Source of the DNA: PCRC01 sp017848435
Lineage (GTDB): Bacteria; Pseudomonadota; Gammaproteobacteria; Burkholderiales; Burkholderiaceae_C
Direction of reading: 5' to 3'
Assembly: GCA_965284315.1 (NCBI GenBank)
Contig: OZ260072.1
Span: 1,488,001 to 1,552,000, forward strand
Length of the DNA: 64,000 nucleotides
Within the stretch, counting starts at the first letter, position 1. Every line of letters starts with the position of its first letter. The notes beneath the pieces were generated by a model, which was given only the letters and a program-made list of their open reading frames with translations, did no database searches and was not told where the DNA came from. Both the position numbers and the translations under genes were made by a program. Shown here piece after piece: positions 42,818-53,739 of this stretch.

Positions 42818-44935
42818 ATGCCCCGCGCCAAGACCCTTGATGCCCCACCCGCCCCGGCGGCCAAGGCGTCGCCCATGGCCAAGGGCCTGCAGAAGCTGGG
42901 GCTGGTGCGCGCGATCGACCTGGCGCTGCACCTGCCGCTGCGCTACGAAGACGAGACCCGCATCACCACGCTGCGTGATGCAAGTTGTGCGCGCGATGGC
43001 GAGGCGGTGCAGATCGAGGCCACCGTGACGGCTTGCGAGGTCAGCTTCCGGCCACGCCGCCAGTTGCTGGTGACGGTGGACGACGGCACCGACACCTGCA
43101 CCCTGCGCTTTTTCAACTTCTATCCGTCGCAGCAAAAGGCGCTGGCGGTCGGCAACCGCATCCGCGCGCGGGGCGAGGTGAAGGGCGGCTTTGCCGGCTG
43201 CCAGATGCTGCACCCGAGCTTCCGGTCGGCGGGTGGCGCGTTGCCGGTGGCACTGACGCCGGTCTACCCCACGGTGGCCGGGCTGCCGCAGCCCTGGCTG
43301 CGCAAGGCGGTGCTGGGCGGCCTGAGCCGTGCCGACCTGTCGGAAACGCTTCCAGCAGGCCCCGAAGGCGATTTTTCAAGTCATATTGGCCGTGAGCCTA
43401 GGTGGAGCCTGGCGGCGGCGCTCTCATTTTTGCACCAACCGACGCCCGACGTGGTGTTGGCCACGCTAGAAGACCACAGCCACCCGGCCTGGCAGCGGCT
43501 CAAAGCCGAGGAGCTGCTGGCCCAGCAGCTGTCGCAACTGCAAGCCAAACGCGGGCGCGACGCGTTGCGCGCGCCGGCCATGCCGGCCCGCGATGGCGGT
43601 GTGCGTGCGCAGTTGCTCGGCGTGCTGCCGTTCCAGCTCACCGCTGCCCAGCAGCGGGTGGGCGAAGAGATTGCCCAAGACCTGGCCAAACCGCTGCCCA
43701 TGAACCGCTTGCTGCAGGGCGACGTGGGCTCCGGCAAGACCGTGGTGGCGGCGCTGGCGGCGGCCATCGCCATCGACGCGGGCTGGCAGTGTGCGCTGAT
43801 GGCGCCCACCGAAATCCTGGCCGAACAGCATTTCCGCAAGCTGATCGGCTGGCTCGACCCGCTGCTGGCCGCGCGCGGCCAGCGGGTGGCCTGGCTCACC
43901 GGCAGCCAGAAGAAAAAAGAGCGCACCGCCATGCTCGCGCTGGTGGCCAGTGGCGAGGCGGCCCTGGTGGTGGGCACCCACGCGGTGATCCAGGAGCAGG
44001 TGGTGTTCCAGAAGCTGGCGCTCGCCATCATCGACGAGCAGCACCGGTTTGGCGTCGCGCAGCGGTTGGCCTTGCGGGGCAAGATGGCCGACGGCGTGCA
44101 GGAGCCGCACTTGTTGATGATGACCGCCACGCCCATTCCCCGCACGCTGGCGATGAGCTACTACGCCGACCTGGACGTCTCCACCATCGACGAACTCCCG
44201 CCCGGCCGCACGCCCATCGTCACCAAGGTGGTGAGCGAGTCCCGGCGCGACGAGGTGGTGGCCCGCATCCGCGCGCAACTCAGCGAAGGGCGGCAGGTGT
44301 ACTGGGTCTGCCCGCTGATCGAAGACAGCGAGGCGCTGGATTTGACCAACGCCACCGAAACCCATGCCGAACTGAGCGAGGCCTTGCCGGGCGTCATGGT
44401 CGGCCTGCTGCATTCGCGCATGCCCGTGGCCGAGAAGAAGGCCGTGATGGCGCTCTTCACCGGTGGGCAGATGGGCGTGCTGGTCAGCACCACCGTCATT
44501 GAGGTGGGCGTGGATGTGCCCAACGCCTCGCTGATGGTGGTCGAACACGCCGAACGGTTTGGCCTGAGCCAGTTGCACCAGCTGCGCGGCCGGGTCGGGC
44601 GCGGCGCGGCGGCGTCGGCGTGTGTGCTGCTGTATGCCACCGGCGACGCCGCCCGCCTGGGCGAAACCGCCCGCGCCCGCCTCAAGGCCATGGTGGAGAC
44701 CGGCGACGGTTTCGAGATCGCCCGGCGCGACCTGGAGATCCGAGGCCCCGGCGAATTCCTCGGCGCCCGGCAGTCCGGCGCCCCGTTGCTGCGGTTTGCC
44801 GATCTGGCCACCGACACCGCGCTGCTCGCCTGGGCGCGGGCACTGGCCCCGCTGATGCTGGACCGCTTCCCCGAATTGGCCCAGAAACACGTTGGCCGCT
44901 GGCTGGGTGGAAAATCCGAGTACCTGAAAGCCTGA
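42818..44935 (+). CDS. recG: ATP-dependent DNA helicase RecG
   Basis: A 705-residue branch-migration helicase for stalled forks and junctions. The wedge/OB domain lies at residues ~60-170. Helicase motif I is GDVGSGKT at 301-308, motif II DEQH at D406-H409, motif III MTATPIPRTLA, and motif VI QLRGRVGRG. Length is close to the family. A dispersed repeat copy (43373-43433) is read through between the wedge and helicase parts (HIGREPRWSLAAALSFLH, ~residue 190). The oxyR gene follows 6 bases after the stop, the usual order in this group. Confidence 0.96.
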   Translation: MPRAKTLDAPPAPAAKASPMAKGLQKLGLVRAIDLALHLPLRYEDETRITTLRDASCARDGEAVQIEATVTACEVSFRPRRQLLVTVDDGTDTCTLRFFNFYPSQQKALAVGNRIRARGEVKGGFAGCQMLHPSFRSAGGALPVALTPVYPTVAGLPQPWLRKAVLGGLSRADLSETLPAGPEGDFSSHIGREPRWSLAAALSFLHQPTPDVVLATLEDHSHPAWQRLKAEELLAQQLSQLQAKRGRDALRAPAMPARDGGVRAQLLGVLPFQLTAAQQRVGEEIAQDLAKPLPMNRLLQGDVGSGKTVVAALAAAIAIDAGWQCALMAPTEILAEQHFRKLIGWLDPLLAARGQRVAWLTGSQKKKERTAMLALVASGEAALVVGTHAVIQEQVVFQKLALAIIDEQHRFGVAQRLALRGKMADGVQEPHLLMMTATPIPRTLAMSYYADLDVSTIDELPPGRTPIVTKVVSESRRDEVVARIRAQLSEGRQVYWVCPLIEDSEALDLTNATETHAELSEALPGVMVGLLHSRMPVAEKKAVMALFTGGQMGVLVSTTVIEVGVDVPNASLMVVEHAERFGLSQLHQLRGRVGRGAAASACVLLYATGDAARLGETARARLKAMVETGDGFEIARRDLEIRGPGEFLGARQSGAPLLRFADLATDTALLAWARALAPLMLDRFPELAQKHVGRWLGGKSEYLKA
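43373..43433 (+). repeat. Dispersed ~65-bp repeat, copy 6 (inside recG)
   Basis: TTTTCAAGTCATATTGGCC, then GTGAGCCTAGGTGGAGCCTG, then GGCGCTCTCATTTTTG. It aligns without gaps to copy 1. It is read in a different frame from the ubiA, glpK and DUF3108 copies because the element's usual frame would meet a TAG here. Confidence 0.65.
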
Positions 44936-44941
44936 ACGCGC

Positions 44942-45910
44942 ATGACCCTCACCGAACTCAAATACATCGTCGCGGTCGCCCGCGAAAAACACTTCGGCAA
45001 GGCCGCCGACGCCTGCCACGTGTCGCAGCCCACGCTGTCGGTGGCGGTGAAGAAGCTGGAAGACGAGCTGGAGGTCAAGCTGTTCGAGCGCGCCGCCTCC
45101 GAGGTCACCGTCACGCCACTGGGTGAAGACATCGTGCGGCAGGCGCAGAGCGTGCTGGAACAGGCCGCCAGCATCAAGGAAATCGCCAAACGCGGCAAAG
45201 ACCCACTGGCCGGCCCGTTGCGGCTGGGTGTGATCTACACCATCGCCCCTTACCTGTTGCCCGCCCTGGTGGGCCAGGTGATTGAGCGCACGCCGCAAAT
45301 GCCGCTGATGCTGCAGGAGAACTTCACGGTGAAGCTGCTGGACATGCTGCGCACTGGCGAGATCGACGCCGCCATCATGGCCGAGCCCTTCCCCGACACC
45401 GGCCTGGCCACCGCGCTGCTGTTTGACGAACCCTTCATGGCCGCCGTGCCGACCAGCCACCCGCTGGCCGCGCTGGACAGCATCACCTCGGCCGAGCTGA
45501 AGAGCGAGACCATGCTGCTGCTCGGCAGCGGGCACTGCTTCCGCGACCACGTGCTGGAGGTCTGCCCCGAGTTCGCGCGCTTCTCCAGCGACGCCGATGG
45601 CATCCGCAAAAGCTTCGAGGGCTCGTCGCTGGAGACCATCAAGTACATGGTGGCGGCCGGCATGGGCGTCACCCTGGTGCCGCGCCTGGGCGTGCCGGCC
45701 GAGGCACTGGCCCCCAAACCCAAACGCAAGCAGGCAGGCGACGACGGCTACATCAAGTACCTGCCGATCCGCGACAAGGACGGTGGCGCACCGCCGACCC
45801 GCCGGGTGGTGTTGGTGTGGCGCCGCAGCTTCACCCGCTACGAGGCCATCGCCGCGTTGCGCAACGCCATTTACGCTTGCGAACTGCCCGGCGTGAAGCG
45901 GCTGTCGTAG
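44942..45910 (+). CDS. oxyR: Hydrogen peroxide-sensing LysR regulator OxyR
   Basis: A 322-residue LysR-type regulator. The HTH lies at residues ~3-60 (LKYIVAVAREKHFGKAADACHVSQPTLS). The peroxide-sensing cysteines fall exactly at C199 (GSGHCFRD) and C208 (EVCPEF), the positions known from E. coli OxyR. The dps gene 102 bases downstream is a likely target, since Dps is a classic OxyR regulon member; no operator could be proven by eye. Directly follows recG. Confidence 0.96.
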   Translation: MTLTELKYIVAVAREKHFGKAADACHVSQPTLSVAVKKLEDELEVKLFERAASEVTVTPLGEDIVRQAQSVLEQAASIKEIAKRGKDPLAGPLRLGVIYTIAPYLLPALVGQVIERTPQMPLMLQENFTVKLLDMLRTGEIDAAIMAEPFPDTGLATALLFDEPFMAAVPTSHPLAALDSITSAELKSETMLLLGSGHCFRDHVLEVCPEFARFSSDADGIRKSFEGSSLETIKYMVAAGMGVTLVPRLGVPAEALAPKPKRKQAGDDGYIKYLPIRDKDGGAPPTRRVVLVWRRSFTRYEAIAALRNAIYACELPGVKRLS

Positions 45911-46012
45911 GCCCGCGCTGACACCCGGGCGGGCCGCCAGATGGCACGGCCAAACGCCTGCTTGCGCTACAGTCAAACGGTTTTCCAAACACCCGACAGA
46001 AGGACAACAACC

Positions 46013-46528
46013 ATGGCCAAAGCCACCCCCAAAACCACGTCCACCCCCAGTGCCCCGCCCATCAACATCGGCATCAGCGAGAAAGACCGCGCCGCCATTG
46101 CCAAGGGCCTGAGCCACCTGCTGGCCGACACCTACACGCTCTACCTCACCACCCACAACTTCCACTGGAACGTCACTGGCCCGATGTTCAACACGCTGCA
46201 CACCATGTTCATGGCGCAGTACACCGAACTCTGGAACGCGGTCGACCCGGTGGCCGAACGCATCCGCTCGCTGGGCCACCCGGCGCCCGGCTCCTATGCG
46301 CAGTTCGCCAAGCTCGCCTCGGTGCCCGACGCGCCGACCGAACCCCCCAAGGCGCTGGCAATGGTCCGCATCCTGGTGCAGGGCCACGAGGCCGTGGCGC
46401 GCACCGCCCGCGCGCTGTTCCCATTGGCCGACAAGGCCGGTGACGAGCCCACCGCCGACCTGCTGACGCAGCGCCTGACGGTGCACGAGCAAACCGCCTG
46501 GATGCTCCGCTCCCTTTTGGAGGAATGA
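46013..46528 (+). CDS. dps: Dps-family ferritin-like DNA protection protein
   Basis: A 171-residue Dps/ferritin-like protein with an N-terminal Lys/Thr/Pro tail (MAKATPKTTSTPSAPP). The ferroxidase-site pattern begins HNFHWNVTGPMFNTLHTMFMAQY, with the conserved histidines and the later E residues of EQTAWMLRSLLEE. It forms 12-mers that store iron and detoxify peroxide. It is downstream of oxyR with AGGA before ATG 46013. The short basic N-terminal tail could bind DNA. Confidence 0.92.
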   Translation: MAKATPKTTSTPSAPPINIGISEKDRAAIAKGLSHLLADTYTLYLTTHNFHWNVTGPMFNTLHTMFMAQYTELWNAVDPVAERIRSLGHPAPGSYAQFAKLASVPDAPTEPPKALAMVRILVQGHEAVARTARALFPLADKAGDEPTADLLTQRLTVHEQTAWMLRSLLEE

Positions 46529-46539
46529 CCTGAAATAAA

Positions 46540-46618
46540 CCACCCCTGAGGCGCTTTGCGCCTCCCCCTCCAGGGGGCGACACTGGTGGCCCGGCAAAGC
46601 CGGTTCCACGGTGTCTTT
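46540..46618 (+). repeat. GC-rich intergenic palindromic repeat, copy 3 (tentative)
   Basis: It has the nested palindromes GAGGCGCTTTGCGCCTC and CCCCCTCCAGGGGG, then GGCCCGGCAAAGCCGG. Its layout matches copies 1 and 2 (palindrome, then GGCCCGGC), but the sequence match is weaker. It lies between dps and ubiA. Confidence 0.4.
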
Positions 46619-46641
46619 GACCAGGCCATTTCCTTCGCAAC

Positions 46642-47499
46642 ATGCTCCCCCGCCTCTCGCTTTGGCTGCAGCTGATCCGCTGGGACCGTCCGGCCGGCTG
46701 GCTGCTGCTGCTGTGGCCCACCCTCAGCGCGCTGTGGGTCGCCTCGGGCGGGTTTCCCGGCTGGCACCTGCTGGCCGTTTTCACGCTCGGCACCATCCTG
46801 ATGCGCAGCGCCGGCTGCTGCGTCAACGACGTGGCCGACCGCGACTTTGACAAACACGTCAAGCGCACCGCGCAGCGCCCGGTGACCTCCGGCGCGGTGT
46901 CGGTGAAAGAGGCATTGGCCGTGGGCGCGGTGCTGGCACTGGCCGCGTTCGCGCTGGTGCTGACCACCAACATGCCCACCATCGCCTGGTCTTTCGGCGC
47001 GCTGGCCGTGACGCTGCTGTACCCCTACGCCAAACGCTTTGTGGCCATGCCGCAGGCGGTGTTGGGTGTGGCCTTCAGCTTCGGCATTCCCATGGCCTTC
47101 ACCGCCGTCCAGGGGTCTGTGCCGCCCGTGGCCTGGCTGATGCTCGCTGGCAACCTGTTCTGGGTGCTGGCCTACGACACCGAATACGCGATGGTCGACC
47201 GCGACGATGACCTGAAGATCGGCATGAAAACCTCCGCCATCACGCTGGGCCGCCTGGACGTGCCTGCGGTGATGCTGTTTTACGCCATTTTCATGTGTTT
47301 TTGGCTGCTGGCCTTAGTGAAATCTGGCTGGAGTGCTATTTATTATGTAGCGCTTGCACTCGTGGCGGTGCAGGTGCTGTGGCATTACCGGCTGATCCGC
47401 CAGCGCGAGCGTGGCGGTTGTTTCCAGGCGTTTCGGCTCAACCACTGGATCGGTGCCACCTTGTTTGCCGGCATTGCACTCGCCTATCTGCAGGTGTAA
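46642..47499 (+). CDS. ubiA: 4-hydroxybenzoate octaprenyltransferase
   Basis: A 285-residue inner-membrane prenyltransferase, first committed step of ubiquinone synthesis. The two aspartate-rich motifs are NDVADRDFDKHVKRT (~residue 66) and DTEYAMVDRDDDLKIG (~185), separated by the usual membrane helices. A dispersed repeat copy (47288-47355) encodes part of the helix near residue 220-237 (ALVKSGWSAIYYVA), so this helix is partly repeat-derived. It is convergent with the 56-residue gene. Confidence 0.95.
   Translation: MLPRLSLWLQLIRWDRPAGWLLLLWPTLSALWVASGGFPGWHLLAVFTLGTILMRSAGCCVNDVADRDFDKHVKRTAQRPVTSGAVSVKEALAVGAVLALAAFALVLTTNMPTIAWSFGALAVTLLYPYAKRFVAMPQAVLGVAFSFGIPMAFTAVQGSVPPVAWLMLAGNLFWVLAYDTEYAMVDRDDDLKIGMKTSAITLGRLDVPAVMLFYAIFMCFWLLALVKSGWSAIYYVALALVAVQVLWHYRLIRQRERGGCFQAFRLNHWIGATLFAGIALAYLQV
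47288..47355 (+). repeat. Dispersed ~65-bp repeat, copy 7 (inside ubiA)
   Basis: TTTTCA, 17 bases, GCCTTAGTGAAATCTGGCTG, then GTGCTATTTATTATGTAGCG. Full length. Visibly more A/T-rich than the surrounding ubiA sequence. Translated as ALVKSGWSAIYYVA. Confidence 0.78.
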
Positions 47500-47510
47500 G
47501 CCGGGGGCGT

Positions 47511-47539
47511 AAAAAAGCCGCCTGGGTGGCAGGCGGCTT
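47511..47539 (-). terminator. Rho-independent terminator of the 56-residue exported gene
   Basis: Ten-base perfect stem AAGCCGCCTG (47515-47524) and CAGGCGGCTT (47530-47539) with a 5-base loop. On the minus strand it runs into a T tract (47511-47514). Confidence 0.85.
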
Positions 47540-47566
47540 GGGCGGGCGCTGGGCCTCTGCGGCGGC

Positions 47567-47737
47567 TTACAGCGTGCTGGCGGGCTTGACCACCTTGGCG
47601 CGCTTGTGTTTCTTCACAGCAGTTTTCTTGACTTTCTTGGTTTCGGCGGCGGTTTTGGCGGCAGCGGGGGTGGACACCACTGCCAGCGGCATGGCGATGA
47701 CGGCGGCACTGATCAGTGCGGAGAGCAGTTTTTTCAT
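47567..47737 (-). CDS. Small exported Lys/Ala-rich protein, 56 residues
   Basis: ATG at 47737, stop TAA at 47567-47569, strong terminator 28 bases later. The signal peptide is MKKLLSALISAAVIAMPLAV with cleavage near PAAAK. The mature peptide is strongly basic (KKVKKTAVKKHKRAKVVKP). There is no cysteine. A short cationic periplasmic peptide of this kind may bind the envelope or nucleic acid, or have antimicrobial character; this is inference. I recognise no family. Confidence 0.72.
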   Translation of the reverse strand: MKKLLSALISAAVIAMPLAVVSTPAAAKTAAETKKVKKTAVKKHKRAKVVKPASTL

Positions 47738-47823
47738 GGTTCGGTCTAGGGTTGTGCAACAAAGGCTTGTCTGCGTTCAGGCCGGCAATCGGACCCGAAC
47801 ATTCCGAATGTAAACGCAAAAAT

Positions 47824-48708
47824 TCAGGCGTCGCCGAACTCGTCGCCAAGTTCTTTGGCGCGCACTTGCGCCGCTTTCAGCGCCTTCATGAAACGGCCCT
47901 TGATGTCGTCCTGCTCCATCGAGGTGATGGCCGCGTAGGTGGTGCCGCCCTTGGAAGTGACGCGCTGGCGCAGGATTTCTGGGGGCTCGTTGGACTCGCG
48001 GGCCAGTTCGCCGGCGCCAACAAAGGTGCCCACCGCCAGCCGCTTGGCCTGTTCCAGCGACAGGCCCATCTCGGCGCCCGCCTGTGTCATCGCTTCGATG
48101 AAATAAAACACGTAGGCCGGGCCGGAGCCCGACAGCGCCGTCACCGCGTCGAGCTGGGTTTCCTTGTCCACCCACAGGTGCTCACCGGTGGTGGCAATCA
48201 CCTTGGCCACCAGCCGCTGGTCGTCGCTGGTCACGCCGGCCCGGGCGAACAGCGCCGTCATGCCCTTGCCAATCAGCGACGGGGTGTTGGGCATCGCCCG
48301 CACCACCCGTTCGGTGCCCAGCCAATGGGCAATGCTGTCGGAGCGGATGCCGGCGGCCACGCTCAGGTGCAGCGCGTTGCGGGTGAAGAAGCGGCTTTGC
48401 AGCGCCGCTTCCTTGAAGGTTTGTGGTTTCACCGCCCACACCACCAGCTCGCTGCGCTGCAGCGCCTCGCCGGGCTGGGCGCTGACCCGCACGCCATAGT
48501 GCCGCGCCAGCCGCTCGCGCGATTCGGCCACCGGCTCCACCACGTCAATCTGGTCGCCCGGCAGGCCCTGTTTCACCAGCCCGCCAATGATGGCGCTGGC
48601 CATGTTGCCGCCGCCAATGAAGGCCACACACTGGGTCACGCCGGCCAGCGTGTCGCCGGTGGCGGCGGCTTTTTTGCGGGGCGTGGTGGATTTGGGCGGT
48701 GTGCTCAT
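47824..48708 (-). CDS. proC: Pyrroline-5-carboxylate reductase
   Basis: A 294-residue NAD(P)H-dependent last enzyme of proline synthesis. The Rossmann motif FIGGGNMASAIIGGLV begins near residue 30. The family signature is at the C-terminal half (LSGSGPAYVFYFIEAMTQAGAEMGL, then RQRVTSKGGTTYAAI). About 25 extra residues (Ser/Thr/Lys/Pro-rich) precede the Rossmann motif. I choose ATG 48708 (MSTPPKSTTPRKK) over the upstream in-frame codon at 48777. It diverges from glpK. Confidence 0.93.
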   Translation of the reverse strand: MSTPPKSTTPRKKAAATGDTLAGVTQCVAFIGGGNMASAIIGGLVKQGLPGDQIDVVEPVAESRERLARHYGVRVSAQPGEALQRSELVVWAVKPQTFKEAALQSRFFTRNALHLSVAAGIRSDSIAHWLGTERVVRAMPNTPSLIGKGMTALFARAGVTSDDQRLVAKVIATTGEHLWVDKETQLDAVTALSGSGPAYVFYFIEAMTQAGAEMGLSLEQAKRLAVGTFVGAGELARESNEPPEILRQRVTSKGGTTYAAITSMEQDDIKGRFMKALKAAQVRAKELGDEFGDA

Positions 48709-48805
48709 GGGCAGGCTCGGCGTGGCAGGTGGGAATGGTCCGATTGTCGCAGCGCCGAGGCGCATTCGGTGCTTCAAACGGCCCTGTTTGCGCTAGGCTG
48801 TCGGC

Positions 48806-50337
<1,532 letters not shown>

Positions 50338-50341
<4 letters not shown>

Positions 50342-51948
50342 CCGGCCCCTTGCCCACCCGCCGCGCCGAGCTGCTGGCCCGCCTGGCCGAGCCGGTGCCC
50401 TACGACCTCGCGGTGGTCGGCGGTGGCGCCACTGGCCTTGGCGTGGCGCTGGATGCGGCGGCCCGGGGGCTGCGGGTGGTGTTGCTCGAATCGCACGATT
50501 TCGCCAAAGGCACCTCGTCGCGCTCCACCAAGCTGGTGCATGGCGGCGTGCGCTACCTCGCGCAAGGCCACCTGCCGCTGGTGAGCGAAGCCCTGCACGA
50601 ACGCACCACGCTGCTGCGCAACGCGCCCCACCTGGTGCACCCGCTGCCGTTTGTGATGCCCTGCTACCGCTGGTGGGAAAAACCGTTTTACGGCACCGGC
50701 CTGGCGCTGTACGACGCGCTCGCCGGCCGCACCGCCGCATCAGTGGGCCTGGGCGGCACCGCCTGGCTGAGCCCGGCCGAGGTGCAAACGCGGTTGCCGA
50801 CGGTGCAGGCCCAGGGCCTGACCGGCGGCATCCAGTACTGGGATGGCCAGTTCGACGACGCCCGGCTGGCGCTGGCGCTGGCCCGCACGGCGGCAGTGCA
50901 GGGCGCCTTGGTGCTCAATTACTGCGCGGTGACCGCGTTGCACCACACGGTAGGCCGCGTCTCGGGCCTGGCGTGCCAGGACACCGAAAGCGGGCAAACC
51001 TACACCGTGCGCTCGCGCTGCGTGGTCAACGCCACTGGCGTCTGGGTCGACGGCCTGCGCACACAAGAAAGTGCTGTCAAACCCATGGTCAGCCCCAGCC
51101 AGGGCGTGCACCTGGTGCTGGACGCGTCGTTTTTGCCCGGCCAGCACGCCATGCTCGTGCCCCGCACCCGCGACGGCCGGGTGCTGTTTGCGCTGCCTTG
51201 GCTCGGCCACACCGTGCTCGGCACCACCGACACGCCCCGGCCCGAACTGCAAGGCGACGCCATTCCCCACGAGCCGCAGGCGCTGGCCCACGAGGTGGCC
51301 TTCATTCTGGCGGAGGCAAGCCGTTTCCTCACGCGTCCGCCGCAGCGCAGCGATGTGAAGAGCGTCTGGGCCGGCCTGCGGCCACTGGTCAGGCCCGACG
51401 AGGCCCCGCAGACGGGCCAGGTCAAACAAACCCGCGCCATCAGCCGCGAACACGCGGTGCGCCTGGGGCCTGGCGGGCTGGTCACGGTGACCGGGGGCAA
51501 ATGGACCACCTACCGCGCGATGGCCGAAGACGTGCTGGCCCACTGCATGGACCAAGGCCTGTTGCCCGAGCGCCCAGCGGGCGTGACGGTCGATCTGCCG
51601 TTGGTGGGGGCCACGGGCGCGTCCTTCGCCGCGCCCGGCCAGGGTGGCGGGTTGGCCGCCTACGGCAGCGAAGCCGGGGCCGTGACCGCGCTGCCCGGCG
51701 CGGACCGCGCACTCGGTGGCGGCTTGACCGAGGCCATGGTGCGTTTTGCCGTGCGCCACGAATACGCCCGCACGGTGGAAGACGTGTTGGCCCGGCGCGC
51801 CCGCCTGCTGTTTCTGGACGCCGCGTTGGCCTCACGGCTCGCGCCAGTGGTGGCCGATGTGCTCGCCGCTGAAATCGGCCCCGGCCTGGACGCCGGTGCC
51901 GCAGCCAGCGCTTTTCAGGGCCTGGCCGCGACTTACCGGTTGCCCTGA
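50338..51948 (+). CDS. glpD: Aerobic glycerol-3-phosphate dehydrogenase
   Basis: A 536-residue FAD enzyme at the inner membrane that oxidises glycerol 3-phosphate to DHAP and feeds electrons to quinone. The FAD-binding GxGxxG is DLAVVGGGATGLGVALDA near residue 22. The conserved SRSTKLVHGGVRYL and VTGGKWTTYRAMAED segments are present. It is coupled to glpK by a 4-base overlap. No glpF or glpR is in the window. Confidence 0.94.
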
Positions 51949-51992
51949 CAGGCGCCGTGAGGGTGTCCAACACATTTTCTTCCGGAATGTGG

Positions 51993-52021
51993 TTGACGCT
52001 CCCCAAAGACTCTGCCATAAT
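51993..52021 (+). promoter_or_regulatory. Sigma-70 promoter of the spc operon
   Basis: TTGACG (51993-51998) and CATAAT (52016-52021) with a 17-base spacer, near consensus. It lies 45 bases after glpD and 132 bases before rplN, and marks the start of the ribosomal operon here. The leader (about 52030-52152) contains GCGCTGCAAATGG and a near-repeat GGTTTGCAACG but no obvious terminator. Confidence 0.8.
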
Positions 52022-52152
52022 CGCAGGCTTCGCCCTAAAAAGGTGATGTATCTGCCCAGCAAAAGCGCTGCAAATGGTTTGCAACGTGGACGACGGGCCC
52101 AAGACTGACCGGTTGGCATCAAAGCCCGCTGGTACAAGTTGGGAATATAGAA

Positions 52153-52521
52153 ATGATCCAGACTGAATCCCGGCTAGAAGTGGCCGACAATACCGGCGCG
52201 AAATCCGTCCTGTGCATCAAGGTGCTCGGCGGTTCCAAGCGCCGTTATGCCAGCGTTGGCGACGTCATCAAGGTCAGCATCAAAGAAGCTGCGCCCCGTG
52301 GCCGCGTCAAAAAAGGCGAAATCTACAGTGCCGTGGTGGTGCGTACCGCCAAAGGCATCCGCCGTGCAGACGGCTCGCTGGTGAAATTCGACGGCAATGC
52401 CGCCGTGTTGCTCAACGCCAAGCTCGAGCCCATTGGCACCCGCATCTTCGGACCGGTCACGCGCGAACTGCGCACCGAGAAGTTCATGAAGATCGTGTCC
52501 CTGGCACCTGAAGTTCTGTAA
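52153..52521 (+). CDS. rplN: Ribosomal protein L14 (uL14)
   Basis: 122 residues, the exact family length; begins MIQTESRLEVADNTGAKSV and contains VKKGEIYSAVVVRTAKG. A 50S protein at the subunit interface. First gene of the spc operon here. Upstream is glpD, not rpsQ. Confidence 0.98.
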   Translation: MIQTESRLEVADNTGAKSVLCIKVLGGSKRRYASVGDVIKVSIKEAAPRGRVKKGEIYSAVVVRTAKGIRRADGSLVKFDGNAAVLLNAKLEPIGTRIFGPVTRELRTEKFMKIVSLAPEVL

Positions 52522-52530
52522 GGACCTGTC

Positions 52531-52851
52531 ATGAACAAGATTCGCAAAGGCGACGAAGTCATCGTCATCGCGGGACGCGACAAAGGCAAGCGCGGCACTG
52601 TGTCGCTGCGCGCCAGCGACTCCCATGTGCTGGTGGACGGCATCAACGTGGTGAAAAAACACGCCAAGCCCAACCCCATGAAGGGCATCACCGGCGGCAT
52701 CATCGAAAAGAACATGCCGATCCACCAGTCCAACGTTGCCATCTTCAATGCGGCAACTGGCAGGGCAGACCGCGTGGGCATCAAATTGGCTGCTGACGGC
52801 AAACGCGTTCGCGTTTTCAAGTCCAGCGGTGAAGAAATCAAGACGGCCTGA
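52531..52851 (+). CDS. rplX: Ribosomal protein L24 (uL24)
   Basis: 106 residues; the KOW motif is seen at GDEVIVIAGRDKGKRGTV. Assembly initiator protein of the 50S subunit. Nine bases after rplN. Confidence 0.98.
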   Translation: MNKIRKGDEVIVIAGRDKGKRGTVSLRASDSHVLVDGINVVKKHAKPNPMKGITGGIIEKNMPIHQSNVAIFNAATGRADRVGIKLAADGKRVRVFKSSGEEIKTA

Positions 52852-52864
52852 AGGGCAGTAAATC

Positions 52865-53404
52865 ATGGCACGACTCCAGCAAATCTACCGCGAAAAAATC
52901 GCGCCTGAACTGATCCAAAAGTTCAGCTACACCTCGCCGATGCAGGTTCCCCGCATCACCAAGATCACGCTCAACATGGGTGTGAGCGAGGCGGTTGCAG
53001 ACAAGAAGGTCATGGACAACGCCGTCGGCGACATGACCAAGATCGCAGGCCAGAAGCCCGTGGTCACCAAGGCCAAGAAGGCCATCGCCGGTTTCAAAAT
53101 CCGCGAAGACCTGCCAATTGGCTGCATGGTCACGTTGCGTGGCGTCAAGATGTACGAGTTTCTCGACCGTTTTGTCACCATCGCCTTGCCCCGCGTGCGC
53201 GATTTCCGTGGTATCTCCGGTCGTGCCTTTGATGGCCGTGGCAACTACAACATCGGTGTCAAGGAACAGATCATTTTCCCTGAGATCGAGTACGACAAGG
53301 TTGACGCCCTGCGCGGCCTCAACATCAGCATCACCACAACGGCCAAGACCGACGAAGAGTGCAAGGCGCTCCTCACCGGCTTCCGTTTCCCGTTCAAGAA
53401 CTGA
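52865..53404 (+). CDS. rplE: Ribosomal protein L5 (uL5)
   Basis: 179 residues; starts MARLQQIYREKIAPELIQKF and has the VPRITKITLNMGVSEA signature. Binds 5S rRNA in the central protuberance. Standard position between rplX and rpsN. Confidence 0.98.
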   Translation: MARLQQIYREKIAPELIQKFSYTSPMQVPRITKITLNMGVSEAVADKKVMDNAVGDMTKIAGQKPVVTKAKKAIAGFKIREDLPIGCMVTLRGVKMYEFLDRFVTIALPRVRDFRGISGRAFDGRGNYNIGVKEQIIFPEIEYDKVDALRGLNISITTTAKTDEECKALLTGFRFPFKN

Positions 53405-53412
53405 GGTGCCGT

Positions 53413-53718
53413 GTGGCTAAAGCATCATTGATCCAGCGCGAACTCAAGCGCGACAAACTGGCTGCCAAGTACGCGAAAAAATACGCGGAACTGAAGGCCG
53501 CTTCGAACGACGCCAAGAAGAGCGACGACGAGCGTGCCCTGGCTCGCCTCGGCTTGCAAAAGCTGCCGCGCAACGCCAACCCCACGCGCCAGCGCAACCG
53601 CTGCGCAATCACCGGTCGCCCACGCGGCACATTCCGTCAGTTCGGCCTCGGCCGCGCCAAGATCCGTGAAATGGCCTTCGCAGGCGACATTCCCGGTGTC
53701 GTCAAGGCCAGTTGGTAA
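53413..53718 (+). CDS. rpsN: Ribosomal protein S14 (uS14), zinc-free type
   Basis: 101 residues from a GTG start at 53413 (VAKASLIQRELKRDKL). No CxxC knuckles, so the long zinc-independent form. The RNRCAITGRPRGTFRQFGLGRAKIREMA signature is present. Confidence 0.97.
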   Translation: MAKASLIQRELKRDKLAAKYAKKYAELKAASNDAKKSDDERALARLGLQKLPRNANPTRQRNRCAITGRPRGTFRQFGLGRAKIREMAFAGDIPGVVKASW

Positions 53719-53739
53719 GCCAGGCAGGAGAGATTTGAT

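Noticed and set aside
43466..46609. Open frame of 1047 codons on the minus strand
   Set aside because: Antisense to recG, oxyR and dps, which are unmistakable. The product is His/Gln/Gly/Arg-rich, the usual product of reading GC-rich genes backwards.
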